A stretch of DNA of 49,223 bases, from assembly GCA_902782145.1 (NCBI GenBank), contig CACZLZ010000018.1, forward strand, positions 1 to 49,223, read 5' to 3'. Each line of letters starts with the position of its first letter. Positions within the stretch are counted from its first letter, which is position 1. Below, piece by piece: positions 41,391-49,223 of this stretch. A program made the translations under genes and the position numbers. The notes under the pieces were generated by a model that saw only the letters and a list, made by a program, of their open reading frames with translations, was not told the DNA's origin and searched no databases. This DNA is from an uncultured Aeromonadales bacterium. GTDB lineage: Bacteria; Pseudomonadota; Gammaproteobacteria; Enterobacterales; Succinivibrionaceae.

Positions 41391-43847
41391 TCAGACCTCC
41401 TGCTTCCAGTTCAGAGTACGGAGGATGTCCGCAAAGACACCGGCAGCGGTGACCTCCGTGCCGGCACCGTAACCCCGGAGCACCAGGGGTATGGGCTGGT
41501 AGTAGTTAGTGATGAAGGCCAAGGCGTTCTCACCGTCCCGGACCTTGAAGAGGGGATCGTCCTCATCCACCTCCTTCACAGCCACCCGGCACCGACCGTT
41601 CTCAATGGTGGCCACATAGCGCAGCACCATGCCCCGCTCCTTGGCGGCGGCGAACTTCTCCGCATACCAGGCGTCAGCCTCCGGCAGGCGCCGGAGGAAC
41701 TCCTCGGTGCTGCCGCTGCCATCAAAGCCCGGCGGCAGCGCCTTTTCCACCTCCACATCCGCCAGCTCAAGGCGGAAGCCCGCCTCCCGGGCCAGAATGA
41801 GCAGCTTGCGGGCCACATCCATGCCGCTGAGATCATCCCGGGGATCCGGCTCGGTGAAGCCCTTCTCCCGGGCGGTAAGGGTGGCCTGGGAGAAGCTCTC
41901 CCCCACATCCAGCCGGCCGAAAATATAAGACAGAGAGCCAGACAGGATCCCGCTGAAGGCCTTCAGCTGATCTCCGGCCTTGATCAGGTTCTGCAGGTTC
42001 TCGATCACCGGCAGACCGGCGCCCACATTGGTCTCATACAGGAACTTGCGCCTGGTCTTCATGGCAGCCCGGCGGAGATCCCGGTAATAGCTCAGGGTTC
42101 CCGTGTTGGCCTTCTTGTTGGGAGTTATCACATGGAACCCGGCGCTGAGGAAATCCACATACATGGCAGCAATGTTGGGATCCGAGGTGCAGTCCACGAT
42201 CACCGGGTTGATCAGGAAGGAGTCCCTGATCTTCTGCTGCACCATGGCAAAGTCAAAGCCGGACTCCTGCTGCTCCAGCCGCTCCTTCCAGGTGGACAGA
42301 TCCACGCCCTCGCAGTCCAGAAGCATCTTCCGAGAGTTGGCAATGCCCACCACCCGGAGACCGATACCCTGCTGGCGCAGCACCGGCTGCTGCCGGACAA
42401 TCTGCTCCAGCAGCGCTCCGCCCACTCCGCCGGTGCCCACCAGGATCAGATCAATGAACTGGGTGGAGTTGAAGAAGCTCTGGTGGCAGGCCTTCACGGC
42501 ATTCTTCGCCCGGCTAGCGATCACCACCGCGGAAATGGACCGCTCCGAAGAGCCCTGGGCGATGGCGGCGACATTGATGTTGGTCTGGGCAATGGCCTTG
42601 AAGAACTTGGCTGCTATGCCCCGGGTCTTCTTCATGCCGTCACCCACCACGGAGATCACCGCCATGTCGTTCCGGACCTCAATGCTGTCCAGAAGACCGT
42701 CCTTGAGCTCCAGGGAGAACTCACTCTCCAGGGCATGGAGGCATTTCTCCCGATCGGCGCTGTGGATGCAGAAGCTGATGGAATACTCCGAGGATGACTG
42801 GGTGATCAGGACTATGGAAACTCCGGCCCGGGAAACACAGGAGAAGATCCTGCCTGCCAGGCCCACCATGCCCTTCATGCCGGGACCGCAGATGTTGATC
42901 AGGGAAATGCCGGTGAGATCCGAAATGCCCTTCACTGCCATGGTCTCGTCACCAGTCTCGGCGATCAGAGTGCCGGGATGCTCAGGATGGAGACTGTTCC
43001 GGATCCGGCAGGGGATGCGGAAACGGGCAATGGGGGAAATGGTCCGGGGATGGAGGACCTTGGCGCCAAAATAGGACAGCTCCATGGCCTCTTTGTAACT
43101 GACCCGGGTGATCAGCTGGGCGTCGGAGACAATCCGGGGATCACAACTGTAAACGCCGTCCACATCCGTCCAGATCTCACAGCTCTTGGCCTTGACGCAG
43201 GCGGCCAGGCAGGCGGCGGAATAGTCCGATCCGTTGCGGCCCAGGAGCACCACCTCGCCGGCGGCGTTGACGCCGCAGAAGCCGGCCATGATGCAGATGC
43301 TGTTCCGGGCAAGCCCCAGATCCGCAATGCGCCGGGCGGACTCCTCAATGTTCACCGCCGACTCCAAATAGGAGCCCTCGGCCACCAGGCAGGAGGCCGC
43401 ATCAATCTGCTCCACCTTCTGTCCCCGGGCATTGAGCAGTGCCGTCATGATCCGCACTGACAGAGCCTCACCGCGGCTGAGGATCACAGCCTGAATATTG
43501 TCAGGGCACTGCCGGAGCATGCGCACACCCTCTGTCAGGCGGCGGATGAGGGCAAACTGCTCCTCCATGAACTCCAGGACCTCGCCGTCCCCGAAGCCGG
43601 GGATCTTCTCCTTCAGGCCGCTAATGACCGAACTGAAAACTGACCGGATCTCGTCAAAGACGCCGGCGGCGTCCTCTCCGGCCGCAGACTGGGAAACCAG
43701 TTCAATCAGCAGGTTGGTCACCCGGGCGGGAGCAGACAGCACCACGGCCACCTGCTCATCCAGGGAAGATCTGATCACAATGTCGGCGACACCATAAAAC
43801 CTTCCGGCATCAGCCAGCGATGTGCCTCCGAACTTTAAAACGCGCAT
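41391..43847 (-). CDS. thrA: Bifunctional aspartokinase / homoserine dehydrogenase I
   Basis: An 818-residue fused enzyme, as in E. coli ThrA (820). The aspartokinase part starts VLKFGGTS at residue 3 and contains [12 protein letters not shown]. Two ACT-like regulatory segments follow at about 310-450 and give feedback by threonine. The dehydrogenase part starts near residue 465 with the NADP-binding [12 protein letters not shown], and includes VDCTSD and the catalytic region [15 protein letters not shown]. It performs steps 1 and 3 of threonine synthesis. The ATG at 43847 follows GAGAGGAG. This fusion with thrB and thrC is a gammaproteobacterial arrangement. Confidence 0.98.
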   Translation of the reverse strand: MRVLKFGGTSLADAGRFYGVADIVIRSSLDEQVAVVLSAPARVTNLLIELVSQSAAGEDAAGVFDEIRSVFSSVISGLKEKIPGFGDGEVLEFMEEQFALIRRLTEGVRMLRQCPDNIQAVILSRGEALSVRIMTALLNARGQKVEQIDAASCLVAEGSYLESAVNIEESARRIADLGLARNSICIMAGFCGVNAAGEVVLLGRNGSDYSAACLAACVKAKSCEIWTDVDGVYSCDPRIVSDAQLITRVSYKEAMELSYFGAKVLHPRTISPIARFRIPCRIRNSLHPEHPGTLIAETGDETMAVKGISDLTGISLINICGPGMKGMVGLAGRIFSCVSRAGVSIVLITQSSSEYSISFCIHSADREKCLHALESEFSLELKDGLLDSIEVRNDMAVISVVGDGMKKTRGIAAKFFKAIAQTNINVAAIAQGSSERSISAVVIASRAKNAVKACHQSFFNSTQFIDLILVGTGGVGGALLEQIVRQQPVLRQQGIGLRVVGIANSRKMLLDCEGVDLSTWKERLEQQESGFDFAMVQQKIRDSFLINPVIVDCTSDPNIAAMYVDFLSAGFHVITPNKKANTGTLSYYRDLRRAAMKTRRKFLYETNVGAGLPVIENLQNLIKAGDQLKAFSGILSGSLSYIFGRLDVGESFSQATLTAREKGFTEPDPRDDLSGMDVARKLLILAREAGFRLELADVEVEKALPPGFDGSGSTEEFLRRLPEADAWYAEKFAAAKERGMVLRYVATIENGRCRVAVKEVDEDDPLFKVRDGENALAFITNYYQPIPLVLRGYGAGTEVTAAGVFADILRTLNWKQEV

Positions 43848-44235
43848 AGAACTCCTCTCAGGGAACTGTCGCCGCTCTGCCGCAGCGGAAAAAAACAGAA
43901 ATTCGTGATGCTATTCTAACAAAAAACCGCCCTTAAAACAGCGTGACATCACATTGCGGCAACCGCCGGGAAATCCCGGCTTGACAGGAGACGGGGGCCG
44001 GATCCGGGGCCCGGTGCCACATATCCCCCAGGCATCTGAGGACACATTCCGGACCGGCAAACCGAAACACGGGTGAACAGGCGGAAAGCGCATCTGAGCG
44101 CAGCATGGTGGGATGCTAACAGACAGCGGCAAAAGAGATCAGGAAGGAAAAAGCCGGGCGGAAAGAACCCTGACAAACGGCGGACGGGATCAGCGGCCAG
44201 CGGCTCCTGCTGCCGGAAGATGCTCCGGCGGTCAC
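43848..44235. other. Gap upstream of the thr operon
   Basis: Holds the candidate thr promoter (43913-43918) and an inverted repeat CCGCT/AGCGG at about 43872-43888. No leader peptide rich in Thr and Ile codons, and no classical attenuator, was found. The left part (43930-44230) has short dyads such as CCGGGAAATCCCGG but nothing I can name. Confidence 0.5.
43913..43918 (-). promoter_or_regulatory. -10 candidate of the thr operon
   Basis: The reverse strand reads TTGTTAGAATAGC, with TAGAAT as -10 box. The bases around it resemble the recurring TGCTAAAATAGC motif. The -35 position holds CTGTTT, a poor match. The leader would be about 58 bases, too short for an attenuator. Confidence 0.4.
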
Positions 44236-45153
44236 TCACCCCAGGATGCAGCCGGCGCCCAGGAGAAAGGCCAGGCCGAAGTTCAGCAGGCTGGCGCCCA
44301 CTGAGGTCTGCCGCATCATCGGCTCCAGGGAGGATCCCTCATGGGCGGGGGAGACGGTATAGCGCACCGCCCGAAGCAGGGGAATGAACATGGGCACCAG
44401 AAAGAACCCCGCCAGGCGGCAGCCCATCAGAGCGGCAGCCAGCAGAAAGCCAGATCCCAGGAGGAAAACCGCCAGGTGGTAGATCTTCCCTCCCCTGATC
44501 CCCAGCCTGACCGGGATGGAGCGCTTGCCCGTCCGGCTGTCGCTGTCCACATCCCGGAGATTGTTCACATTGAGGACCAAAATGGCATTGCAGCCCGCGC
44601 CAGCGCCTGCCAGGAGGCCTGTCAGGGAAAAGCCGTGGGACAGCATGCACTCGGCGCCGGACACCGCCACCAGGCCGAAAAAGAGGAAGACAAACAGATC
44701 CCCCAGTCCGTAGTAGCTGTAGGACGGACCCAGGGTGTAGGTCACAGCCGCCACGGCCGCCAGGGCACCCAGAAGGATGAAGGAGCCAAATCCCGCCAGA
44801 TCCCCCCACCAGCACAGGGTGACCGCCCCAAGGCCCAGCAGCAGGCATAATGCCCCGGTCACCAGGATCCCGGCCTTAAGTTCCCCCATGGTCATGGCAC
44901 CCTGCTGCACCAGGCTCACCCGGCCGGCCCGGCCGGACCGATCCACGCCGGAGATCTGATCCCCGTAATCATTGGCATAGTTGCTCAAAATCTGCAGGAC
45001 GACAGCCGTCAGCACTGTCAGCACCGCCCCGGCAACCCGGAGCAGATCTGCGGGACACTGCCCCAAGGCAAAGGCACAGGCAAGGCCCAGGATCACGGCA
45101 GAGGAGGAAAGGGGAAGGGTTCTCAGGCGGCTGGCGGCAATCCACTTGTTCAA
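44236..45153 (-). CDS. menA: 1,4-dihydroxy-2-naphthoate polyprenyltransferase
   Basis: The start chosen is a TTG at 45153 because AAGGAG lies six bases before it; an upstream TTG at 45177 has no ribosome site. This gives 305 residues (E. coli has 308). The first Asp-rich motif NYANDYGD binds the prenyl diphosphate through Mg2+, and the second is NNLRDVDSDSRTGKRS. About eight membrane helices are seen. MenA joins a polyprenyl tail to dihydroxynaphthoate to make demethylmenaquinone. Its presence shows menaquinone synthesis, used in anaerobic respiration. Confidence 0.93.
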   Translation of the reverse strand: MNKWIAASRLRTLPLSSSAVILGLACAFALGQCPADLLRVAGAVLTVLTAVVLQILSNYANDYGDQISGVDRSGRAGRVSLVQQGAMTMGELKAGILVTGALCLLLGLGAVTLCWWGDLAGFGSFILLGALAAVAAVTYTLGPSYSYYGLGDLFVFLFFGLVAVSGAECMLSHGFSLTGLLAGAGAGCNAILVLNVNNLRDVDSDSRTGKRSIPVRLGIRGGKIYHLAVFLLGSGFLLAAALMGCRLAGFFLVPMFIPLLRAVRYTVSPAHEGSSLEPMMRQTSVGASLLNFGLAFLLGAGCILG

Positions 45154-45627
45154 TGACTGCTCCTTCAGGGAAGACAACAGAAAACAACATCGGTTCAGGG
45201 CAAGTTTAGAACACTTGCCCCCGGCAGGAAAGAGCCGGGGAAAAGATCTGGTCCCGGAGCGGCCGGAACAGCCTTCACCGCGCCCGGGGAAAATCCGGAG
45301 CCGTGCCTGAGGCAGAGGAAAGGATCAAGAAAAAGGGGGGGAGGTGCCACATGAGAATAGTCCCGGCCTCCCCCTCAGGCGCAGGATCCACGCACAATGG
45401 ATTTTGCACCGGTCATAGGATAAAATTTCCGCATCATTCAGGGGGATACCCAGCTACGCCAGCGCGACCAGGCTGCGGAGGAGACACCCAGCCCCCAGGA
45501 AGATACGGGATCAGGCAGGTGATGCCCCCGGACAGCACCGGCAGCCAAGATCCCCTGCACACCAACTCAGGATCATGCGGCGCCGCCGTCCACCGGAAAC
45601 AACCGCGGTGACACGAGAACAGCAGTT
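45154..45627. other. Gap before the DUF2786 gene
   Basis: TAAAAT at 45421-45426 is a possible -10 box, but TTGCAC is only 11 bases upstream of it. GGGGGAGGTGCCAC before an ATG at 45351 looks like a ribosome site, yet the 86-codon frame after it is Pro/Gly/His-rich and not convincing. Confidence 0.35.
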
Positions 45628-46377
45628 ATGACCAAAAACACCCAGAACAGCACCAAGGAAATGAGCAGCGAGCAGCGGGAAAAGCTTTTTGAACGCATCA
45701 AAAAACTCATGAAGCTGAGCAAATCCAGCAACCCCCATGAGGCAGCGGTGGCCCTCAACATGGCCATCAACCTCATGAAATCCTCCGGCATCACCTTCAA
45801 TGACATCGGCCTGTCGGAGATCAAAAAAGCCTTCTGCCGGACAACCCTCACCAGTGCAAGCAGCAGGGTTCCGATTTATGAGGATGAACTTGTGTGCCTC
45901 ATAAAGAAGGCCTTTGGGGTGATGTTCATTTACTCGTGGCTGGACAACCGCAAATGCTATGAGTTTTTCGGCCCCGGAAGCAGGGTCGAAACGGCCGCTT
46001 ACGCCACGGAAGTCCTGGTCCGGCAGCTGAAGACCGCCCGGCGCAATTACATGAAGGAGCTCAAGGATCAGGATCCCATGTACTACTTCTATTCCCGGAG
46101 AACCAAGACAGCCATGGGTGACACCTACAGCGAAGGCTGGGTGCAGGGGGTTTCCAAACTGGTGACCGACTTCACCACGATCACCAAGGAAGAACAGGAG
46201 CTGATGGAAAAATTCAAGAAAAAAGAGTACCCCAAACTGGAGGCCATAAAAGCACGCTGGTCATACGGTGAGTCCAGCAGTGAATTCTCCGACGGCGTCA
46301 GGGACGGCAAGAAAGCCTATCTGCACCACCCAGTTGACGGCAGCGATGCCGGCAGATACCTGACCTACAGCCGCTGA
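45628..46377 (+). CDS. DUF2786-family protein
   Basis: A 249-residue protein. The N-terminal 65 residues are a helical domain, LFERIKKLMKLSKSSNPHEAA followed by ALNMAINLMKSSGI, which is the DUF2786 pattern (lysine-rich helix, then NPHEAA). The rest, with FFGPGSRVETAAYATEVLVRQL and a SEGWVQGV segment, matches the domain that often follows DUF2786 in phage and mobile-element proteins. Its function is unknown. No signal peptide. The ribosome site is weak. It is close to genes with no phage character, so it may be a chromosomal member. Confidence 0.85.
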   Translation: MTKNTQNSTKEMSSEQREKLFERIKKLMKLSKSSNPHEAAVALNMAINLMKSSGITFNDIGLSEIKKAFCRTTLTSASSRVPIYEDELVCLIKKAFGVMFIYSWLDNRKCYEFFGPGSRVETAAYATEVLVRQLKTARRNYMKELKDQDPMYYFYSRRTKTAMGDTYSEGWVQGVSKLVTDFTTITKEEQELMEKFKKKEYPKLEAIKARWSYGESSSEFSDGVRDGKKAYLHHPVDGSDAGRYLTYSR

Positions 46378-46421
46378 TCCCAGGCTCCCCCAATGTCACC
46401 GCCAGCCATAGCCTCTGCGAT

Positions 46422-46910
46422 ATGAACCAGAACACCACCGGAAAAAAGACCGCCTCCAGACCCATCCGCCAGCACTTGCTCCTGATCCTGGCCGGAGCCC
46501 TGATCCTGCTGCCGGCAACCGGATGCGACCAAAACAGCAGTCAGAACAGTGATCCCGCCATCGCCGCCTCCGCCAAACTGAAACTGAACCGCGCCCGCTT
46601 CGCCGAGGCCGCCCTGACGGCAGAAGCCCTGAAAAGGGACATTGCACTCTGCATGGAGGAAGAGGGGATGGATCCGGACTCAGGAAAATGCAGTTCAGGG
46701 GCCAGTAGCCTGACCTACCGGATCCCGGAGAAATTTGCCACCAGGTATTTTGCCTCCGTGGAAGTCAAATCCGGCTCCATCATCATGACAGCGGTCCGCC
46801 AGGACACCCTGGACGGTGAAACCTACATTCTTGATCCGGTGATCAGAAACGGCCGCCCGGAATGGGAACTGGCGCCGGACTCCACCTGCATCAAAGCCGG
46901 ATACTGCTGA
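46422..46910 (+). CDS. Putative inner-membrane lipoprotein with pilin-like domain
   Basis: A 162-residue protein. Its N-terminus is basic, then hydrophobic (LLLILAGALILLPATGC), with Cys35 as a likely lipidated residue in a somewhat weak lipobox ATGC. Asp36 at +2 would keep it in the inner membrane under the usual Lol rule. The mature part resembles the globular part of the pilin-like domain at 7709-8851. Shared features are an ARF.E helix followed by a Cys (DIALCMEE), RYFASVEVKSGSIIMTAV, a L.GETYIL.P strand, W with two Cys at the end (STCIKAGYC). No strong Shine-Dalgarno precedes the ATG. Its role may be in a pilin-related assembly; that is inference. Confidence 0.7.
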   Translation: MNQNTTGKKTASRPIRQHLLLILAGALILLPATGCDQNSSQNSDPAIAASAKLKLNRARFAEAALTAEALKRDIALCMEEEGMDPDSGKCSSGASSLTYRIPEKFATRYFASVEVKSGSIIMTAVRQDTLDGETYILDPVIRNGRPEWELAPDSTCIKAGYC

Positions 46911-47085
46911 GAGGGCTCCTCAGGCCCGGGCCGCTGATCCCGCCCCTGCCCTGCGGCTTCCCGCCTGATCCCGTCTTCAGCCAGCCAAAGCCTGAACCCG
47001 CCCCGGCTCCGATCTGCGCTCCCCCATTGCCGGACGGTCTCAAAACCGAAGATCTCCCGCTCCCGCCTCTCCGGGCCTACGTCTT

Positions 47086-47168
47086 CCGGATCCTGCCGTC
47101 TGCCGCCTGTTCCCGCCGTCTGTCAGCCTGCCGGATCCTGCCGTCAGCCCTTTCCTGCCGTCAGCCCG
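47086..47168 (+). repeat. Short direct repeats in the dgt 3' flank
   Basis: CCGGATCCTGCCGTC occurs at 47086-47100 and 47131-47145, and TCCTGCCGTCAGCCC occurs again near 47153-47167. The tract between the two convergent genes is made of CTGCCGTC-like words. Confidence 0.6.
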
Positions 47169-47193
47169 CAGGATCAGCCGCCATTCTCAGCCG

Positions 47194-48651
47194 TCAGTAT
47201 GTGAAGCCCCGGAGATTGGAGAACTCAGCCTGGATATAGGTGTCGGTCATGCCGGTGATGTAGTCGATGATCAGGCGGATCCTAAAATACAGTTCCCGCT
47301 CATCTTTGTCCGCAAAGATCAGATCCGAGTCGGCAACACTTTCCACATAAGTCTCCATGACCCTCCGGGAGATCCGGTGAACCAGGCGGCTGAGCACCGG
47401 ATCAGCCAGCTCGCCGCCGGCCAGCAGGATCTCAAAATCCCGGCGCGGTAGCGCCAGCAGGCGCCCGTAAATCTTCAGCAGCCCGTGAAGAGCTGAATGT
47501 CCTGTCAGCTCCAGGGATTCAATCTCCCGCTTCCGGAAGATCTTCTCCCGGGCATAGACGGCCATGGCCTGCAGCAGGCGGTTTTCCTGATCCCGGGAGA
47601 CAAAGCTCAGATAATCCTCCTGATCGTAGCCAGCCTCGCTGCTCTCAGCATCAAAATAGGAGGCAAAGAAGGCGGCAAAGGAGTCAATGGCCCGGGGAAG
47701 ACACCTGGTACGCACCAGTTCAGTGAAACTGCAGCCCTCCTCCCGGCACTGGGATATGAGTTCCCCGGCAAGGGACTCCGCCGCCTCACCGCAGTAGGGG
47801 ATCAGATCCCGCTGCAGATCATCCAATGAGACCAGACCCCGCTCCCAGGAGTCCTCAATGTCCGCCAGGGCATAGCTGATGTTGTCGGCATATTCCAGAA
47901 TATGGGACAACTCAAACCGCTCACCCTCCTCCATCTCCAGGGCCTCCCGGATAAACTGGAACAGCATGCTTTCAGAATAGAAACAGCCAAAAGGCGACTT
48001 CCCGCCCCGGAAGGAGCCGGCGGGCAGCCCTGTCCCCCCGGTGCCGGTCCACAGTTCCTCCTCCTCCTCATCATCATCAGCCTCCTCCGGCACGTCTTCC
48101 CCCGCCAGATACGGCACCTTGATGCAGGATCCCAGCACCTGGGCTGACAGATTGAGCTTCTGAATGGAATGCAGGATCCGCAGGTTCTGGGCATTGCCGT
48201 CAAAATGCCTGAGATCCGGTGCCAGAAGGGAGGTCCACTGCGCTGAGGGCACATGGGACGGACCCAGGGAAGAGGCGTAGATCTGATCCAGATTCCGCTC
48301 CATGAAACAGGAGATCACCCGCTCACCAAAATGCCCGAAGGGGGGATTGCCCACGTCATGGATCAGAGCGGCGGTCTCACAGACGGACAGAATGTCAAAC
48401 AGGTGCTCGCCATAGAAGTCCAGCCTCTCGGACAGGGCCATCACCACGCTGCGAACCCGGCACTGCACTTCCAGAGAATGGGTCAGCCGCGACCGTGCCG
48501 AGGCCTTGATATCCAGTGGATACACCTGGGTCTTCTGCTGCAGCCGCCGCACCGGAGCGGTGGTTACCGCCGCCTCCCGGTCATAATCGTAGCCCCACTC
48601 AACGTCGGTGGGATAAAAACGGACCACTTCTAATTTGGAACTGTCCAGCAT
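47194..48651 (-). CDS. dgt: Deoxyguanosinetriphosphate triphosphohydrolase (dGTPase)
   Basis: A 485-residue HD-domain enzyme (E. coli Dgt has 505). The metal ligands are His58 in SRLTHSLEV, His98-Asp99 in ALIHDVGNPPFGHFGE, and an Asp later (ILEYADNISYALADIEDSWE). FDGNAQNLRIL and the SHIL region also match Dgt. It removes triphosphate from dGTP and so controls dNTP pools. A run of Glu and Asp (EEADDDEEEEE) with a Gly-rich stretch at about 185-215 is an insertion that breaks the usual spacing. The ATG at 48651 follows GAGGTGATCCC. A promoter candidate lies about 100 bases upstream. Confidence 0.9.
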   Translation of the reverse strand: MLDSSKLEVVRFYPTDVEWGYDYDREAAVTTAPVRRLQQKTQVYPLDIKASARSRLTHSLEVQCRVRSVVMALSERLDFYGEHLFDILSVCETAALIHDVGNPPFGHFGERVISCFMERNLDQIYASSLGPSHVPSAQWTSLLAPDLRHFDGNAQNLRILHSIQKLNLSAQVLGSCIKVPYLAGEDVPEEADDDEEEEELWTGTGGTGLPAGSFRGGKSPFGCFYSESMLFQFIREALEMEEGERFELSHILEYADNISYALADIEDSWERGLVSLDDLQRDLIPYCGEAAESLAGELISQCREEGCSFTELVRTRCLPRAIDSFAAFFASYFDAESSEAGYDQEDYLSFVSRDQENRLLQAMAVYAREKIFRKREIESLELTGHSALHGLLKIYGRLLALPRRDFEILLAGGELADPVLSRLVHRISRRVMETYVESVADSDLIFADKDERELYFRIRLIIDYITGMTDTYIQAEFSNLRGFTY

Positions 48652-48751
48652 GGGATCACCTCAGATCAGACAGAACACCCCTGGCGGGGATGCGGAAAAT
48701 GACGGGTCGACCTCCGGACTCCGGAGGGAACGGAACTGGAAGGGGCAGTAG

Positions 48752-48757
48752 ATTATA
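48752..48757 (-). promoter_or_regulatory. -10 box of dgt
   Basis: The reverse strand reads TATAAT here. The -35 position holds GTGCCT, a weak match. It is about 100 bases before the dgt start. Confidence 0.5.
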
Positions 48758-49074
48758 CCCCCGGCGGCCGCAAAAGGCACACCATCACTAGACTTGCTCC
48801 CGAAGAAGGACGACCACATGAAGGAAACGTATGGCCGGAAAAGATGTGAACTACGACCGGTCCCGTTTTCGGAAAAAATTGACAGTGCTCATAACCAGAC
48901 TCAAAAGTTCTTACACATCCCACTGTCTCGTGCGATAACAGAGGGAGTAGATTCATCACCACAAGCCTGACGATCAGCCCCCTGTAGCGGCACAGCCCAT
49001 TCAATCCCAAGCAGCCGGTCCGCAGGCTTCCGGACCGTCCAACCAAGTCAGACCAACCACACAAGGAGGAAACC
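48758..49074. other. Gap before the broken prepilin gene
   Basis: TTGACA at 48879-48884 is a perfect -35 hexamer on the plus strand, but the -10 position 17 bases on holds only CAAAAG. AAGGAGG at 49062-49068 is the ribosome site of the next frame. The long minus-strand frame over this region has no coding character. Confidence 0.4.
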
Positions 49075-49161
49075 ATGAAAAAGGCAGCATCCGGCTTCAC
49101 ACTGGTGGAGCTGATTGTGGTCATCTTAAGTTCCCGGGTATATTTTCTAAGCACATTCTGA
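49075..49161 (+). pseudogene. Type IV prepilin gene broken after its signal segment
   Basis: A perfect AAGGAGG stands six bases before the ATG. The product starts MKKAASGFTLVELIVVI, the class III signal of type IV prepilins: cleavage should fall between Gly7 and Phe8, and Glu12 is the required Glu5 of the mature pilin. A normal pilin would continue with a further hydrophobic helix (ILAAIA). Here it changes at residue 18 to LSSRVYFLSTF and stops at 49161. So the gene is interrupted by an insertion or joined to unrelated DNA. The remainder is not in the window. Confidence 0.75.
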
Positions 49162-49223
49162 GCTATAGCATCGCCCCCTGATCGGTTGCCGGGGGGCAGA
49201 ACTGCGTATGTGGTAGTACTGCA
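49162..49223. other. Right edge, foreign-looking sequence with a hairpin
   Basis: GCCCCCTG (49173-49180) and CGGGGGGC (49190-49197) can pair, with a loop of about nine bases. No U-tract follows. The sequence after the prepilin break could be the end of an insertion element, but no terminal repeat can be confirmed. Confidence 0.35.

Noticed and set aside
43848-44000. thrL-like attenuator
   Set aside because: No Thr/Ile-rich short frame and no stem followed by a U-run in the right order; GGGCGGTTTTTT lacks a matching upstream arm.
45351-45611. ATG behind a good GGAGGTG ribosome site
   Set aside because: The 86 residues are Pro/Gly/His/Ser-rich without pattern. The site may be chance in a G-run.
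47086-47168. Possible CRISPR array from the CTGCCGTC repeats
   Set aside because: Repeat units are short and uneven, spacers are not of constant length, and no cas gene is near.
48753-49154. 133-codon minus-strand frame at the right end
   Set aside because: It covers the ribosome site and start of the prepilin frame on the other strand and has no ribosome site of its own.

Overview
The window reads as a chromosomal segment of a fairly GC-rich Gram-negative bacterium. A fused aspartokinase/homoserine dehydrogenase followed directly by thrB and thrC, a Crr-type PTS protein, MenA, MetF, Dgt and a 489-residue PepD all point to Gammaproteobacteria. Menaquinone synthesis, many Sel1-repeat envelope proteins and an amylase-like protein would suit an anaerobic gut or rumen lineage such as Succinivibrionaceae. 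That family-level guess is inference only.

Layout. 0-7.3 kb: minus-strand genes, mostly for exported or membrane-anchored proteins of unknown function, including two Sel1-repeat proteins, plus a P-loop protein and a GNAT acetyltransferase. 7.4-11.1 kb: a plus-strand zinc-ribbon/pilin-like fusion, a strong bidirectional terminator, then a minus-strand metallophosphoesterase and a second GNAT. 11.1-12.0 kb: no gene, but two copies of a promoter-like 12-mer. 12.0-20.4 kb: plus-strand housekeeping genes: Nudix hydrolase, Zn/Cd/Pb-type P1B ATPase, MATE exporter, PepD and a GH13 protein whose catalytic motifs are broken. 20.8-24.4 kb: minus-strand NSS transporter, MetF and a membrane protein. 24.8-31.7 kb: a plus-strand Sel1 protein, then a tightly linked pair made of a secreted low-complexity protein and a one-pass membrane protein with BspA/DUF285-like repeats. 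31.7-34.1 kb: an AT-rich segment with a frameshifted pseudogene, its intact paralogue and tRNA-Thr(CGT). 34.2-37.7 kb: a clostripain-type protease and small unknown genes. 37.9-43.8 kb: minus-strand TSCPD protein, zinc-ribbon protein, Crr and thrABC. 44.2-49.2 kb: MenA, a DUF2786 protein, a pilin-like lipoprotein, Dgt and a type IV prepilin gene that breaks off after its signal segment.

The most interesting points are these. (1) A pilin-like globular domain sits on two non-pilin anchors (7709-8851 and 46422-46910), with a broken true prepilin at the right end. (2) The pair at 27640-31679 may be an undescribed envelope module in which the repeat domain faces the cytoplasm. (3) The GH13 protein has lost its nucleophile and transition-state stabiliser. 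(4) GGATCC is strongly over-represented in much of the window but absent by my reading from about 28.9 to 37.05 kb. (5) There is a pseudogene/paralogue pair beside a tRNA. All identifications come from reading motifs; no database search was possible.
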